DNA of 64,000 bases from Sparassis latifolia. Taxonomy: Eukaryota; Basidiomycota; Agaricomycetes; Polyporales; Sparassidaceae. Numbering within the stretch: the first letter of the stretch is position 1; every line of letters starts with the position of its first letter. Positions 60,513-64,000 of this stretch are shown piece by piece. The translations under genes and the position numbers were made by a program. The stretch is taken from NCBI GenBank assembly GCA_018466975.1, contig CM031558.1:1302001-1366000 (forward strand), read 5' to 3'. A model generated the notes under the pieces. The model had not been told where the DNA came from. It did no database searches and saw only the letters and a program-made list of their open reading frames with translations.

Positions 60513-61199
60513 TGTTACAACGCTCCCCACTTGTGGCGCGTCTTTTCTTTTTCTTTTCCTTGTTCCCTTTACGTTACCAGACCACGTGATCCAACACGTG
60601 ACTCATTGGAGCGCAACCTCCAATTCTTTACCCAGATGTCCAGAACCCCTAGTCTAGGGTTACATCGGATCCAACTCCGGACTTTCTTCTTATCGCGCAT
60701 GCAAGATGTGCATGTACGCCTCATCTTTACCTCGTTCTGATACACGACTCGTTATCCCCATTAGTACTGATTATCTCTCACGACCTTACTCAGCTTTCTC
60801 ATACATATTACTTCCTCGCTGTTACCTTGCCCAGATATCGTTTCACCTTATCTAGCCAATGAACGATCTCGCATTACTGCGTAGTACTGCGGATACCTTT
60901 TGTATAAGTAAACGACCTTGTCGAGCTGGATCCCCATCTCGACCTGGTTACCATTAAACCAGCTTTTCACTTGCCTTTGACTGAGATCGACCGTCAGTAG
61001 CAGACAGCTACTACGAGTCATAAGAACAAACTCTGATCGACCTTCAGTGCGAGGACATCGCCAGAAGTGTCACTTGAACGGACTTGTGTCTTAGACTAAG
61101 ACCTTGTCTCGTGACGACTCGACTAGACGCTCGTGTTTCGCTGCCGCGTAACATTAGGTCGAGATCTTATTACTCTCTGTGACTTCCTAGAGTCTAACA
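60513..61199 (+). repeat. Candidate 5' LTR of the second gypsy element
   Basis: 687 bp starting TGTTACAACG and ending GAGTCTAACA, with inverted TGTTA/TAACA ends and a TATAAGTA box near 60902. Without the 3' LTR the limits are inferred only from the termini and position before gag. Confidence 0.5.
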
Positions 61200-61499
61200 A
61201 TGAACTACCGACTGGACCGAACCTTGAAGACTGAACGATACACCCGATTCGATTGCTAAAGCGCCGTTTGAGATTACTCTGTAATCGAGGTAGCTGAAGG
61301 GATAGACTGATCACTCATCTTCGGAGAGGGGTCTGTCCGAGAGACCAATAGGCCGAGGAGGCTGAGGTAATCACTCGAGCAATCAGCAAATAGGTGTATC
61401 AGTTTGAAGACAGAAGACACTCTACGGGCTTGTTAGCCGACGACGAACGAACCCACTTAGTTAAAGACGGTGTGCAGTCTACATGTAGACATAGGCCAC

Positions 61500-64000
<2,501 letters not shown>

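Overview
This window reads as nuclear DNA of a filamentous basidiomycete, probably an agaricomycete. The evidence is dense multi-exon genes with 50-70 nt introns, a lanosterol 14-alpha-demethylase pair, trehalose-6-phosphate synthase, a GATOR1 subunit, and many decayed Ty3/gypsy and Ty1/copia elements. I rebuilt the exons by hand; each gene called intact below stays in frame through every splice junction.

Layout. (1) 1-4.5 kb: two head-to-tail CYP51 genes. The left one is cut by the window edge and carries a 4-nt deletion; the right one is complete (8 exons, 544 aa). (2) 6.28-23.05 kb: a very large imperfect palindrome centred at 14557/14558. The left arm carries intact Nudix, ZIP zinc-transporter and HD-phosphohydrolase genes, plus an ankyrin/MYND-like gene cut at the symmetry centre. 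The right arm carries the same genes in reverse order and orientation, each broken by many small indels spread over exons and introns alike. (3) 23.05-42.2 kb: a strongly AT-rich block of relic repeats: a solo-LTR-like unit, a 97-bp-TIR element, two tRNA-like (SINE-type) modules and tandem degenerate units. A full-length but dead chromodomain gypsy element (35.5-41.3 kb) interrupts it, with matching LTRs and a perfect 5-bp target duplication. (4) 42.2-54.9 kb: a gene-dense, GC-richer block with a small MITE, an F-box-like fragment, the replication factor C small subunit RFC3/Rfc5 (11 exons), TPS1 (5 exons) and NPR3 (6 exons). (5) 55.1-59.9 kb: a copia element with many in-frame stops and a truncated 3' LTR. 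(6) 60.5-64 kb: the 5' part of a second, different gypsy element that runs off the right edge.

The host genes are housekeeping functions (ergosterol synthesis, clamp loading, trehalose synthesis, TORC1 control, zinc transport, nucleotide/inositol-phosphate clean-up) and do not form one pathway. I found no clearly new defence or biosynthetic system. The most notable items are the giant palindrome, whose one-sided indel damage looks more like an uncorrected fold-back read than an old duplication; the abrupt AT-rich junction at its outer end; the frameshifted CYP51 paralog; transition-type decay of the retroelements; GC-AG introns; and several small non-autonomous elements in the AT-rich block.
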